Below, one piece after another: positions 8,733 to 16,924 of a stretch of 64,000 bases of DNA (position 1 is the first letter of the stretch; each line of letters begins with the position of its first letter). Both the position numbers and the translations under genes were made by a program. Source of the DNA: Chthonomonas sp. UBA2362 (GTDB lineage Bacteria; Armatimonadota; Fimbriimonadia; Fimbriimonadales; Fimbriimonadaceae). The DNA is taken from NCBI GenBank assembly GCA_002344135.1, contig DDTO01000004.1, positions 487,660-551,659 of the forward strand. The letters run 5' to 3'. Below the pieces are notes generated by a model. It saw only the letters and a list, made by a program, of their open reading frames with translations, did not search any database and was not told where the DNA came from.

Positions 8733-9518
8733 ATGTTTGTTACCGAAGAGCTCATTCGACGCATCGAGCGGTCCGAGGCAGAGCGTGTACGCGTGTCGGC
8801 GGAGACATTCGGTGGGTCCGTCCTGCCGATTGGTGGTGGCGTCGCAGCGAACTGTGGCGAAGGCAACGTCATGACCCAAGCGATAGGCGTGGCTAGCGGG
8901 GTGGATCTCGCAGAAACTGACTTCGACCTCATCATCTCGCACTATCGAAACTGCGCCCGGTTCGAATTCAAGCTTTCGGTACTCTCGCCGATGTCGCTGC
9001 GGGAATGGGTCGTTCGGCGGGCGATCGGAATCCCGGAATTCGAGACCATCCTCGTGCAGGCACTTTCCGACTACGACGCCGCCCCACCCCAGATCGACAT
9101 CCGGCGCGTACCCGATATCGACGCGGATGCTTACGGACAGCGATCTGCACAGCGGTTCTACCAAAGCGAACCGCCTCCCGGACTTGCTGGAGTCGTCTCC
9201 GCAATGACCAGAGCGGAGGGAACGAACGCCTTCGAGGTGTTCCTCGAAGGCGTTCCGGTAGCGAGTTGCTCCGTTGGTTTGGCCAACGGAATCGCCTGGC
9301 TGGGAGGCGGTGCGGTCGATCCTCCTTATCGTGGCCGGGGTCTACACAAGGCCATGCAGGCCTACCGGATGATGCTCGCCAAGGAGATGGGCTGCGAACT
9401 GATCTGCCAGGGAGCGTTGCCGGGGTCGGTCTCCCACGTGAACGCCCAAAAGAACGGCTTCGCCGTGGCGTTCACCAGGCCTACCTTCTGGGTCGAGCCT
9501 GAGGAATGCCGGGACTGA
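8733..9518 (+). CDS. GNAT-family N-acetyltransferase
   Basis: The 261-residue protein has an acetyl-CoA-binding GNAT domain in its C-terminal half: the pyrophosphate-loop motif PPYRGRGLHKAMQAY is followed by a helix and the strand-helix unit NAQKNGF. The N-terminal 120 residues look like the unrelated extension seen in two-domain GNAT proteins that act on small molecules. The substrate cannot be read from the sequence. It is divergent from the DUF2461 operon across 74 bases. A weak -10-like CTATCT at 8719-8724 is the only upstream signal. Confidence 0.8.
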   Translation: MFVTEELIRRIERSEAERVRVSAETFGGSVLPIGGGVAANCGEGNVMTQAIGVASGVDLAETDFDLIISHYRNCARFEFKLSVLSPMSLREWVVRRAIGIPEFETILVQALSDYDAAPPQIDIRRVPDIDADAYGQRSAQRFYQSEPPPGLAGVVSAMTRAEGTNAFEVFLEGVPVASCSVGLANGIAWLGGGAVDPPYRGRGLHKAMQAYRMMLAKEMGCELICQGALPGSVSHVNAQKNGFAVAFTRPTFWVEPEECRD

Positions 9519-9574
9519 GCGTGATCGGCGGCGGCTACGCGCCGACCGCAGCACGAGTCAGGCCTCTTCATTAA

Positions 9575-10024
9575 CTACTCCTTGTCCGCCTTTGCGTAGT
9601 CGAGCATGCCCTGGAAGTCCACGACCACGGCAGCCTCGTTGCCGACGACCCAGGCGTCATGCCCGGACGGAAGCAGGCTAATGTCGCCCGGCTTGCAGTC
9701 GAATTCCGTACCGTCGTCCATCCGCACCCGCAGCGTCCCGGAGACGTGGTACTGAAAGTGGGGCGCGAGGCAAGAATCGGTCTTCGCGAGATCTTTGACA
9801 GACGTCGACCAGCGCCAACCCGGCTCCAAGGTCGCCCTTCCGATCATGGCGCCACCCACCTTCACCAGTTCGAGCTTGCCTTTCGGGAAAGTCCGTGTTT
9901 CGTCGGGCTTCTTGAACGACTTGTGTTCGGCCTTGGGTCCAAGATGGACGGCGCTGAAGAGGATCGCGGTCGCTGACGTTCCCGCGAGGAAGCCGGTCAG
10001 AAACGAGTGTTTTGTGCACAGCAT
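9575..10024 (-). CDS. Membrane-anchored cupin-domain protein
   Basis: The 149-residue protein has an N-terminal hydrophobic segment (about residues 7-26) and a single cupin beta-barrel: EPGWRWS, then HFQYHVSGTLRVRMDDG, then KPGDISLLPSGHDAWVV. Ligand and activity are unknown. The barrel histidines H91-like (HFQYHV) and the late H in SGHDAW could bind a metal. A strong AAGGAG lies just upstream of the ATG at 10024 and decides the start over an earlier in-frame codon. Confidence 0.75.
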   Translation of the reverse strand: MLCTKHSFLTGFLAGTSATAILFSAVHLGPKAEHKSFKKPDETRTFPKGKLELVKVGGAMIGRATLEPGWRWSTSVKDLAKTDSCLAPHFQYHVSGTLRVRMDDGTEFDCKPGDISLLPSGHDAWVVGNEAAVVVDFQGMLDYAKADKE

Positions 10025-10133
10025 TCTAGGTTCTCCTTCGCCCAGTCGGGGCGTAGTCGAATGCTGGTCGGTTTGAGTCGGCAGAATCAAGAATGGACAA
10101 AACGGTCCCTATCCAAGGATAGGGGATCCGAGG

Positions 10134-12299
10134 CTATCCCCCGTTCCAATCCGGAGGTGCGACGCCAAGCAGGTGCTTTACGAAGAAGTCCCTGCGCTTC
10201 CGTTCGCCATACGTTCCGCCGCCCGTGTGGTCCTGGCCGGGAAGCAAGACGAACTCGAATTCCTTGTTCGCCTTGATCAGCGCGTCCGCGAACCGGGTCG
10301 TCGATTCCGGCGGGACATTGCGATCCAGTTCGCCCACCATCAGCAGCAGCTTGCCCTTCAACTTTGAAGCATGGGTGATGTTCGACTGCTCGGCATAATG
10401 TGGACCGACTGGGTAGCCCATCCACTGCTCGTTCCACCACTGCTTGTCCATTCGGTTGTCGTGGCACCCGCAGGAGGCGACTGCGACATGGTAGAAGTCG
10501 GCATGGAAGAGCACTGCCCCGGCCGCGTTCTGGCCCCCGGCCGACGTACCGTAGACCCCGACGCGAGAGAGGTCGACGGTCGGGTCCTTTGCAGCGAGCG
10601 CCCTGAGCCAAAGCTTCCGATCGGGAAACCCGGCGTCAGCGAGATTCTTCCAGCACACGTCGTGAAAGGCCTTGCCGCGATTGTTGGTGCCCATGCCGTC
10701 GATCTGCACGACGATGAAGCCTAACTCGGCAAGCGAATTCATACCCGTGTAGGCGCGGAACTCCTTGGGCACGTGGCTATCGTGTGGTCCGGCGTAGATG
10801 TTCTCGATTACGGGATACTTCTTGTCTGCCTGCCAGTATGTGGGCCGAACGACGACGCCCCAGATGTCCGTCTTGCCGTCGCGGCCCTTAGCTGTAAACC
10901 GCTCGGTGACATGGAACCCAGCCTTGCGCAGTTCCTCGTCGCTCGACTGCTCCAGATCGAGCAGTTTCGCTCCATCGCGAGTGCGGCGCAGCACGTGCTT
11001 CGGCGGCGAGTCCACCCTGGACCAGGTGTCCACCGCGTAGTTGCGATTCGGTGAATACGAGACGCGGTGCGTCCCATCGCCCTCGGTGATCCGCACAGTC
11101 TTTCCGTCCTTCAAGCCGACTCGGTAGTGGTGGATGTGATAGGGATCTTGTCCTGGCTCGCGACCGTTCGCGGTGATGTCCATCGTCCCCCCGGCCTCGT
11201 CGACGTTTTCGATCGAGCGCACGACCCAGTCCCCCGAGGTGATGGCCCGCGCTTGACCACTTTCGACAAGGTAGAGGTGCCCCCATCCGCTCCGTTCCGA
11301 GCGCCAGATGAGCGAGCCGTCCCCCAACACATGGAGCATAAGGCGCCCGAGATCGACGAATGTTTCCGCGCGCTCATCCACCAGGGTCGTTGCCGTCGCC
11401 GCTGCCGCGTCGATGCCGACCACCTTCACCCGTTGATAGCCGCGGATCGGAAAGTGCATGATCGCCTGACCCTTCGACGTCCACTGCAAGTTCGGTGGGC
11501 GCGACCAAGGTTGGCCGCCCCCCATAATTGGGTCGAGGTCGATTTTGCGCTCAGTCGACGCTTCCAAGTCGATCACCCAGGTCTCGAAGGTATCTAGCAC
11601 ATCGCCCGGAAGGTCGTAGAGTCGTTCGCTGAGTGCCGCGCGCGCGCTCTCGTTGGTGCTCCGGAGGAGGAAGGTCTTCCGCCGCTCTCCGGGAATCAAG
11701 CGGAAGGCGACCCCGCGCTTGTCGTCCGGTGCAGGGGAAAACGACGAGTAGTTCCCTTCCTTGGTGATGGTCGTCCACTCCCCGCTCTTGCGGACTTGCA
11801 CCTGGCCCTCGTGAATCCGCGTGGTCATCTCGCGGCGCGTCCGAGGCTCTGCGGCCGGTGGGGCTTCTTCGACGGCGGCGTACTTGTCGAGGTCGACGCG
11901 ATAGCGCTTGTCGTCTATCCGGAAAGAGATCGACTTCCGGTCGGCTGCCATCTCGATCGAGTCGAAGGGCAGTTCTCCGGCCCGCACATCGCGCTTCAGG
12001 GTCTCGCCCAAGGCCTTGGCCATTCGTTCGTGGTCGAAGGCCGGCCCCTTGCCGGGTGGCACGCACCGCACGAGAACGAAGCGCTTCCCTGCTTTGCGAT
12101 CGCGCGTCAGGTACCAGAAAGTTTGGTCATCGACCCAGTTCGGTGTGAGGCTGAGCCGGTCGACGAGCTTGTTTGCCTCGCCTCCCAGCCGGTCGGCACG
12201 CCGGTAGTTCTCGCGCAGTTCCGAGGGCGTCGGCACATAGGGCTCGATCGTGGAAGGCGCTGATGCGCCGAGTACGAAGAGGGCGGCAAACAGAATCAT
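10134..12299 (-). CDS. S9 family serine peptidase (DPP IV-like), exported
   Basis: At 721 residues this is a prolyl-oligopeptidase-family enzyme: a signal peptide (MILFAALFVLGASA), a beta-propeller domain to about residue 460 and a C-terminal alpha/beta-hydrolase domain. The catalytic triad is visible as S586 (GTSAGG), D659 (GELDRNVPP) and H691 (GQDHTGG). It should cleave short peptides, often after proline, in the periplasm or outside. It is a paralog of the S9 gene at 20292 (shared LTPxWxxxTFWY opening and domain plan). Upstream TAGAAT at 12306-12311 ends six bases before the ATG and no Shine-Dalgarno is seen. Confidence 0.88.
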   Translation of the reverse strand: MILFAALFVLGASAPSTIEPYVPTPSELRENYRRADRLGGEANKLVDRLSLTPNWVDDQTFWYLTRDRKAGKRFVLVRCVPPGKGPAFDHERMAKALGETLKRDVRAGELPFDSIEMAADRKSISFRIDDKRYRVDLDKYAAVEEAPPAAEPRTRREMTTRIHEGQVQVRKSGEWTTITKEGNYSSFSPAPDDKRGVAFRLIPGERRKTFLLRSTNESARAALSERLYDLPGDVLDTFETWVIDLEASTERKIDLDPIMGGGQPWSRPPNLQWTSKGQAIMHFPIRGYQRVKVVGIDAAAATATTLVDERAETFVDLGRLMLHVLGDGSLIWRSERSGWGHLYLVESGQARAITSGDWVVRSIENVDEAGGTMDITANGREPGQDPYHIHHYRVGLKDGKTVRITEGDGTHRVSYSPNRNYAVDTWSRVDSPPKHVLRRTRDGAKLLDLEQSSDEELRKAGFHVTERFTAKGRDGKTDIWGVVVRPTYWQADKKYPVIENIYAGPHDSHVPKEFRAYTGMNSLAELGFIVVQIDGMGTNNRGKAFHDVCWKNLADAGFPDRKLWLRALAAKDPTVDLSRVGVYGTSAGGQNAAGAVLFHADFYHVAVASCGCHDNRMDKQWWNEQWMGYPVGPHYAEQSNITHASKLKGKLLLMVGELDRNVPPESTTRFADALIKANKEFEFVLLPGQDHTGGGTYGERKRRDFFVKHLLGVAPPDWNGG

Positions 12300-12305
12300 C
12301 CCTGC

Positions 12306-12311
12306 ATTCTA
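12306..12311 (-). promoter_or_regulatory. Putative leaderless -10 box (TAGAAT)
   Basis: It ends six bases before the S9 peptidase ATG at 12299. Confidence 0.5.
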
Positions 12312-12419
12312 TACACCATCCATTGCCACGGCAGGCTGGTCCTCCTTTGAAGGGCAGAAATGCACGTAGCCTGAACTCCGCGGTCGGCGGGCCAACTCCA
12401 CCAACCGGGACTGTTCCTC

Positions 12420-12425
12420 CATAAT
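12420..12425 (+). promoter_or_regulatory. Putative leaderless -10 box (CATAAT)
   Basis: It ends six bases before the GTG start at 12432, with no Shine-Dalgarno between. Confidence 0.55.
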
Positions 12426-12431
12426 CCGGGC

Positions 12432-13565
12432 GTGATCAATGAGGAAAGGCTGGTCGCGCTCTTCCGTGACCTTTGTCTGATCGACGCTCCCGCACTGGCC
12501 GAAAAGGAGTCGGTGCGCTTTACCCGCGAATACCTGGAGCGGCTGGGCCTCGAGGTCTACGAGGACGACGCGGGCTCGAAGATCGGAGGGAACGCGAACA
12601 ACCTCATCGCCACTCTCAAGGGCAACAAGAAGGGAGCGGCGAGGATTTACCTTTCCGCACACTTCGACACCGTAGAACCTACCGCTGGGCTCGTCATCGA
12701 GGAGCGCGACGGCGTCTTCTATAGCGCCTCCGACACGATTCTCGGTGCCGACGACAAGGCGGGGATGGCGCCCGCCATCGAGGCCGTCAGCGCGCTGATC
12801 GAGTCCGGCGAACCGCACGGCGACGTGGTCCTCCTGCTCACGGTGGCCGAGGAGATCGGCCTGAAGGGGGCCGCCGCTCTCGATATCGAGCCGCTGGACC
12901 TCGACTTCGGGTACGTGCTCGATACCGGGCCACCTGTCGGCTCGTTCGTGACGCGCACCGCGACCCACGACAAGATCGACTTCATCGTGAAGGGCCGCCC
13001 CGCGCACGCCGGAAAGGACCCCGAGAAAGGCATCAACGCCATCGAGGTCGCGGCGGATGCGATCGCGCGGATCAAGTCCGGACGGGTGGACGAAGAAACC
13101 ACGGCGAACTTCGGACTTATCGAAGGCGGGTCGGCCGTGAACGTCGTCTGCCCGTCGGTGAAGATCAAGGCCGAAGCGCGAAGCACCTCGGTGGAGAAGC
13201 TCGATGCCCAGATCGCCCACATGATCGCTGAGTTCGAGCGGGCCGCCCGCGAATGGAACACGACCGTGGAGATCGACCATCGGCGGCATTACTCCGCTTA
13301 TCAGGTGCCGGACGACGAGCACGTGGTGCAGATCGGACAGCGCGCGAGCAGGGCGCTCGGGCTCGAGCCGACGCTCCGCACCACGCTGGGGGGAAGCGAC
13401 GCCAACATCTTCAATGCCAAGGGAGTCCAGAGCATCGTCCTCGCCACCGGGATGCACAAGATCCACACCCACGACGAGTACGTCTCGCGGAAAGACCTGA
13501 TCGACACCGCCCGCCTTGCCTACCAGATCATCGTCGAGGCCGCCCAGATCGAGAAGGGGGCCTGA
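12432..13565 (+). CDS. M20 family peptidase, PepT-like
   Basis: The 377-residue cytoplasmic metallopeptidase resembles the PepT-like M20 group that trims tripeptides. Zinc-site motifs are in order: H77 and D79 (SAHFDTVEP), bridging D107 (LGADDKAG), catalytic E140-E141 (AEEIG), a lid dimerisation domain with RPAHAGKDPEKGINAI, and the final histidine in MHKIHTHDEY. It starts with GTG at 12432, the only start that fits both the family N-terminus and the -10 box CATAAT six bases upstream. It is divergent from the S9 peptidase and may take its products in the cytoplasm. Confidence 0.87.
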   Translation: MINEERLVALFRDLCLIDAPALAEKESVRFTREYLERLGLEVYEDDAGSKIGGNANNLIATLKGNKKGAARIYLSAHFDTVEPTAGLVIEERDGVFYSASDTILGADDKAGMAPAIEAVSALIESGEPHGDVVLLLTVAEEIGLKGAAALDIEPLDLDFGYVLDTGPPVGSFVTRTATHDKIDFIVKGRPAHAGKDPEKGINAIEVAADAIARIKSGRVDEETTANFGLIEGGSAVNVVCPSVKIKAEARSTSVEKLDAQIAHMIAEFERAAREWNTTVEIDHRRHYSAYQVPDDEHVVQIGQRASRALGLEPTLRTTLGGSDANIFNAKGVQSIVLATGMHKIHTHDEYVSRKDLIDTARLAYQIIVEAAQIEKGA

Positions 13566-13591
13566 GGCTCGGACCCGGAGGAAGCTGACTT

Positions 13592-13633
13592 CGGTCACTC
13601 GTGAAGTTTCGTGACCCGTGGATTTTTCGGGTC
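13592..13633 (+). terminator. Terminator-like hairpin after the M20 gene
   Basis: CGGTCAC (13592-13598) pairs with GTGACCCG (13611-13618), followed by a short T run at 13623-13627. It ends the M20 peptidase transcript before the next promoter. Confidence 0.5.
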
Positions 13634-13659
13634 CAAACAGAATTCTCATACGCAAGGCC

Positions 13660-13665
13660 TATAGT
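13660..13665 (+). promoter_or_regulatory. -10 box TATAGT
   Basis: It lies 45 bases before the ATG at 13711 and would give a leader containing the GGAGG Shine-Dalgarno at about 13698. Confidence 0.4.
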
Positions 13666-13710
13666 GACGATCGAGGGAACCCGGCGACGGGATCCCGTGG
13701 AGGTTAGAAA

Positions 13711-14400
13711 ATGAAACTGAACAGAATCTCTCTCTTGATCGTCGGAGTGGCGCTCGCCGCTTTCGCGCTCGGGCAGGGCGGTCCCCCGCGAGGCGGACCT
13801 GGTGGACCCGGTGGTCCCGGTGGCCCGGGCGGCCCAGGTGGCCGCGGCATGATGGGTGGCCCTCGGATCGTCATGATCCCCGAGGTCCAAACCGAGCTGA
13901 AGCTGACCGAAGCACAGAAGAATTCGGTACGCGAGATCATGGAGAAGAACCGTCCGCCGCGGGGTGAAGGCGGTGGACCTGGACGGGGCCAAGGCCGCGG
14001 ACCGGGTGGTCCTCCCGGCGGCGGCGAAGGCCAGGGTCGCGAACTGGTGGAGAAGATCCACAAAGACCTGAAGGCGGCGCTGACGGCTGGCCAATTCGAC
14101 CGGTTGCTCCAACTCGAACTCCAAGCAGAAGGCCCGATGGCGGTCACTCGACCCGACATCGCCGAGAAGCTCGGGCTCTCCGAGAGCCAGATCGACCAGA
14201 TCCGGAAGGTCATGGAAGAGAACCGACCGCCGCGACCAGAACCCGGTTCGCCGCCCCCGAGCCGAGAGTCGATGGACAAGCACCGTAAGGAAGTGGAAAG
14301 CAAGGTCCTCGGGGTGCTCACGGCCTCTCAGAAGAGCCAGTGGACGCAGATGAAAGGTGCTCCGTTCACGTTTCCTGCACCCCAGCGACGGGACGGCTGA
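13711..14400 (+). CDS. Exported GlyPro-rich protein with two LTEAQ-type helical repeats
   Basis: The 229-residue product has a signal peptide (MKLNRISLLIVGVALAAFALGQ), a collagen-like GGPGGPGG stretch and two similar units, LKLTEAQKNSVREIMEKNRPP and LGLSESQIDQIRKVMEENRPP-type, separated by another GlyPro-rich linker. The repeated L-T/S-E-x-Q...IME helical pattern recalls Spy/CpxP LTXXQ periplasmic chaperones, but similarity is limited. GGAGG seven bases upstream supports the ATG. A periplasmic or surface role is inferred. Confidence 0.75.
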   Translation: MKLNRISLLIVGVALAAFALGQGGPPRGGPGGPGGPGGPGGPGGRGMMGGPRIVMIPEVQTELKLTEAQKNSVREIMEKNRPPRGEGGGPGRGQGRGPGGPPGGGEGQGRELVEKIHKDLKAALTAGQFDRLLQLELQAEGPMAVTRPDIAEKLGLSESQIDQIRKVMEENRPPRPEPGSPPPSRESMDKHRKEVESKVLGVLTASQKSQWTQMKGAPFTFPAPQRRDG

Positions 14401-14443
14401 GGAAAACACTCCTGCCCCGCCGGCTTGCCGTCGGGGGAGCCGA

Positions 14444-14483
14444 CCGGCCCAGCGATACTTTCGCTGGGCCGGTTTCGTCGTTT
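14444..14483 (+). terminator. Intrinsic terminator
   Basis: A perfect 12-base stem, CCGGCCCAGCGA (14444-14455) and TCGCTGGGCCGG (14461-14472), has a five-base loop TACTT. It is followed by TTTCGTCGTTT. It ends the GlyPro-rich gene. Confidence 0.8.
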
Positions 14484-14506
14484 GACGTAACGGAGGTCAC
14501 ATTCGA

Positions 14507-14782
14507 ATGGCAGCCAAATCTGGTCAAGGCACCCTCATCCTTATCCTCGGCATCCTAGGGATTATCGCGTGCGGGATATTCACCGCCATACCCGCTTGGA
14601 TCATGGGCAACAACGCCCTCAAGGCGATCGACAGCGGATACGGCGATCCGAACGAGCGCTCCCTCGTGCAGATAGGACGAATCCTCGGCATCGTCGGCGT
14701 GGCGCTGTTCGCGGCGGCATTCCTCTTCTGGATCTTGTTCTTCGGCGGAATGCTCGCCTTGGGAGCAACCAGCGGACGTTAG
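14507..14782 (+). CDS. Small DUF4190-like membrane protein
   Basis: The 91-residue protein consists of two transmembrane helices (about residues 9-33 and 58-84) joined by a polar loop NNALKAIDSGYGDPNE. This is the pattern of DUF4190 proteins, in which GIxxxxxPAWIMGNxAL precedes the loop. GGAGGT about ten bases before ATG is the ribosome site. Function is unknown. Confidence 0.75.
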   Translation: MAAKSGQGTLILILGILGIIACGIFTAIPAWIMGNNALKAIDSGYGDPNERSLVQIGRILGIVGVALFAAAFLFWILFFGGMLALGATSGR

Positions 14783-14807
14783 CACCGGCCCAGAGGAGGG
14801 GCTCCGG

Positions 14808-14813
14808 TATACT
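14808..14813 (+). promoter_or_regulatory. Putative leaderless -10 box (TATACT)
   Basis: It ends nine bases before the GTG start of the glycosyltransferase at 14823. Confidence 0.5.
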
Positions 14814-14822
14814 CGCGCGAGC

Positions 14823-15932
14823 GTGAGGGAAGGGCAGAGGGCGAACCTGAGAATCCTGCAGGTGATCTCCAGTTCGGCGACGTCGGGCGCCGAAAAGCAC
14901 GCACTCACGCTCGCGCTCCTGCTCCGAAAACGCGGGCATGCGGTCGAGGTCGTCTGCCCCAAGGGTGGCTGGATGGTCACGGACCTCCAGCGGCACGGGA
15001 TTCCTGTCCATCCGATCGAAATGAAGGGGCGCTCGACGCTGGCCGCCCATCGATGGATGCTGCGCTTCGTCCATCGTCGCAAGTTCGACGTCATCCACGC
15101 CCACCTCACGCGGGCGACTTACCTCGGCTTCGTGTCCGGCCTCTTCCGGCGCGTGCCGCTCGTCGCTTCGGTCCACGTGGCGACCCACGACGCGATCTAT
15201 AAGGCCGCTGCGCGCCGATCGAATCGGCTCGTGGCGGTCAGCAACTATGTTCGCGGCGTCCTCCACGGCCGCGGCATCCCCGAGCGCTTCATCGACGTCG
15301 TTTACAACGGCACCGACTTCGCCGGCTTTTCTGCGGAACCTCGCGAAGGCGTCCAGACCGAATTCGGCATCCCCTCGGAACGCAAGGTCGTGGGCCTGGT
15401 GGGTCGCGTGTGCCGCGAGAAGGGCCACATGCTGGCCGTGCAGGCTCTGCCGCGCGTGCTTTCGGCCCATCCCGAAGCCCATCTCATGTTCGTCGGGCGC
15501 TTCGAAGCTGGCTACGAGGGAGAGATTCGGCAAGCCGTTCTCGACCTGCGCGTTGACCACCGGGTCACCTTCACCGGCAACCGAGACGATGTCTCTCGGC
15601 TCATCGACGCCATGGACTTCTCAATCCTGCCTTCCTCGATGGAGGCTTGCCCGTTGGCGGCGCTCGAGGCGATGGCTCGCAGCAAGGCGCTGGTGGCGTC
15701 TCGGGTCGGAGGACTGTCCGAGCTCGTCGTGCATCGGCAGACAGGTCTGCTGGTCGACCAGAATCCGACCGAACTCGCCGACGGAATGATGTTCCTGCTC
15801 GACCACGAGGAGGAGCGGACCCGAATGGGGGAGAACGCGCGGCGGCTCATCGAGGAGAAGTTCACGCTGGAGCAGATGGTGGAGCGCCTCGAAGCCGTAT
15901 ATGGCCGGGCCCGCGACGGGCTGAGCCGCTAG
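14823..15932 (+). CDS. Family 4 glycosyltransferase
   Basis: The 369-residue protein has the GT-B fold pattern of GT4 enzymes. The N-terminal Rossmann domain opens with ILQVISSSATSGAEKHA, the early donor-domain strand reads VGLVGRVCREKGH, and the retaining-enzyme E-x7-E motif appears in SSMEACPLAALEAMARSKA (about residues 275-290). It transfers a nucleotide-activated sugar, probably to a cell-envelope glycan or lipid, but donor and acceptor are not predictable. GTG at 14823 follows a TATACT box with nine bases between. Its TAG stop shares the CTAG at 15929-15932 with the convergent phosphoesterase. Confidence 0.87.
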   Translation: MREGQRANLRILQVISSSATSGAEKHALTLALLLRKRGHAVEVVCPKGGWMVTDLQRHGIPVHPIEMKGRSTLAAHRWMLRFVHRRKFDVIHAHLTRATYLGFVSGLFRRVPLVASVHVATHDAIYKAAARRSNRLVAVSNYVRGVLHGRGIPERFIDVVYNGTDFAGFSAEPREGVQTEFGIPSERKVVGLVGRVCREKGHMLAVQALPRVLSAHPEAHLMFVGRFEAGYEGEIRQAVLDLRVDHRVTFTGNRDDVSRLIDAMDFSILPSSMEACPLAALEAMARSKALVASRVGGLSELVVHRQTGLLVDQNPTELADGMMFLLDHEEERTRMGENARRLIEEKFTLEQMVERLEAVYGRARDGLSR

Positions 15933-16867
15933 TTCTCGACCGTCTTCCAGCCGTACGGCACGTACCGGTTTTCGAATGAACCGTCGTCGAAGAGGTCGGT
16001 CAGCGCATACCCGTATGTGCATTCGTGGTAGTCGCCGGCCCACCAGCCTCCACAGACCGCTCCGTTGCAGAAGTACGTCACGCCGTTGTAGACCACCTGG
16101 TCAATGAGGTGCTCGTGACCGCTCACGCAAAGTTTGACGTTCGGGTGTTGCCTGAAGAGGTCCTTGATTCGCCGCGCGTCGATGTGGACCCAGTTGCCAG
16201 GAATCACCCAGTTGCCGGTCTTTTCGTTATCGCCATCGAACAGCGAGCAGATCGCGAGGATCGGGATATGGCTCACGACCATCACCGGAGTCGTCTTCGG
16301 AACGGCGGCGAGGTCTCCATTGAGCCACTCGAACTGCTCGTCGTCGAGCCGGGCTTTATAGCCCTTGCCGTCTGGGTAGGTGCTGTCGAGGATCACGAAG
16401 TGCCAGCCCGCGCGATCGAAGCTGCGGTAGGGCTTCTCGAGGCCGAGGACTTCGCAGGCCCACGCCTTCCCGTATCTGGGCTCCTTCGCGAACTTGTCCG
16501 GGTTGGCCCAGCCCCATACGTCGTGATTACCGATCGTGTGCTCGACTGGAAGCGAAGCCGTCTTCATCACCGCGGTGAAGACGTCCCATTGGGTTTTGGT
16601 GCGTGCCGCATCGGCGCCGAAGCAGTCCATGATAAGGTCGCCACCGGTGAGGATCAGGTCGGGCTTGTCGACCTGGCTTTGCGCATGGACGATGCTGGCC
16701 TCCATTCCCTTGGGCGCCCCGCGCTCGGGCTGGACGTGGATGTCGGTCAGGTGTGCGATGCGAATCGTCCGCTTGCGGTTGGGATTCACCGCGGCCCCGG
16801 CGAGGTTCGGCAAGAGGATGCCAGCGGAAGTTGCGGCAAGAAGATCGCGACGGCTGATGGCGCCCAT
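15929..16867 (-). CDS. Tat-signal calcineurin-like metallophosphoesterase
   Basis: The 312-residue enzyme has a twin-arginine leader (SRRDLLAATSAG at 5-16). The five metallophosphoesterase motifs follow in order: D42-x-H44 (LTDIHV), GGD (D77), GNHD (N114-H115), VSHIP and SGHEH. It is exported folded, consistent with the tatC gene in this window, and hydrolyses a phosphoester or nucleotide outside the cytoplasm. Substrate is unknown. TAAACT at 16874-16879 ends six bases before ATG. It is divergent from the kinase across 57 bases. Confidence 0.87.
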   Translation of the reverse strand: MGAISRRDLLAATSAGILLPNLAGAAVNPNRKRTIRIAHLTDIHVQPERGAPKGMEASIVHAQSQVDKPDLILTGGDLIMDCFGADAARTKTQWDVFTAVMKTASLPVEHTIGNHDVWGWANPDKFAKEPRYGKAWACEVLGLEKPYRSFDRAGWHFVILDSTYPDGKGYKARLDDEQFEWLNGDLAAVPKTTPVMVVSHIPILAICSLFDGDNEKTGNWVIPGNWVHIDARRIKDLFRQHPNVKLCVSGHEHLIDQVVYNGVTYFCNGAVCGGWWAGDYHECTYGYALTDLFDDGSFENRYVPYGWKTVEN

Positions 16868-16873
16868 GCCTTT

Positions 16874-16879
16874 AGTTTA
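16874..16879 (-). promoter_or_regulatory. Putative leaderless -10 box (TAAACT)
   Basis: It ends six bases before the phosphoesterase ATG. The same hexamer at the same distance serves the divergent kinase. Confidence 0.55.
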
Positions 16880-16912
16880 ACCCTGCTCGCATGCCAGATC
16901 GCGGCGGGGCGA

Positions 16913-16918
16913 TAAACT
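16913..16918 (+). promoter_or_regulatory. Putative leaderless -10 box (TAAACT)
   Basis: It ends six bases before the kinase ATG at 16925. Confidence 0.55.
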
Positions 16919-16924
16919 TCGGTT

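Noticed and set aside
12309..13655. 448-residue minus-strand frame across the M20 peptidase gene
   Set aside because: It is antisense to a peptidase with all catalytic motifs and shows shadow composition with no motif of its own.
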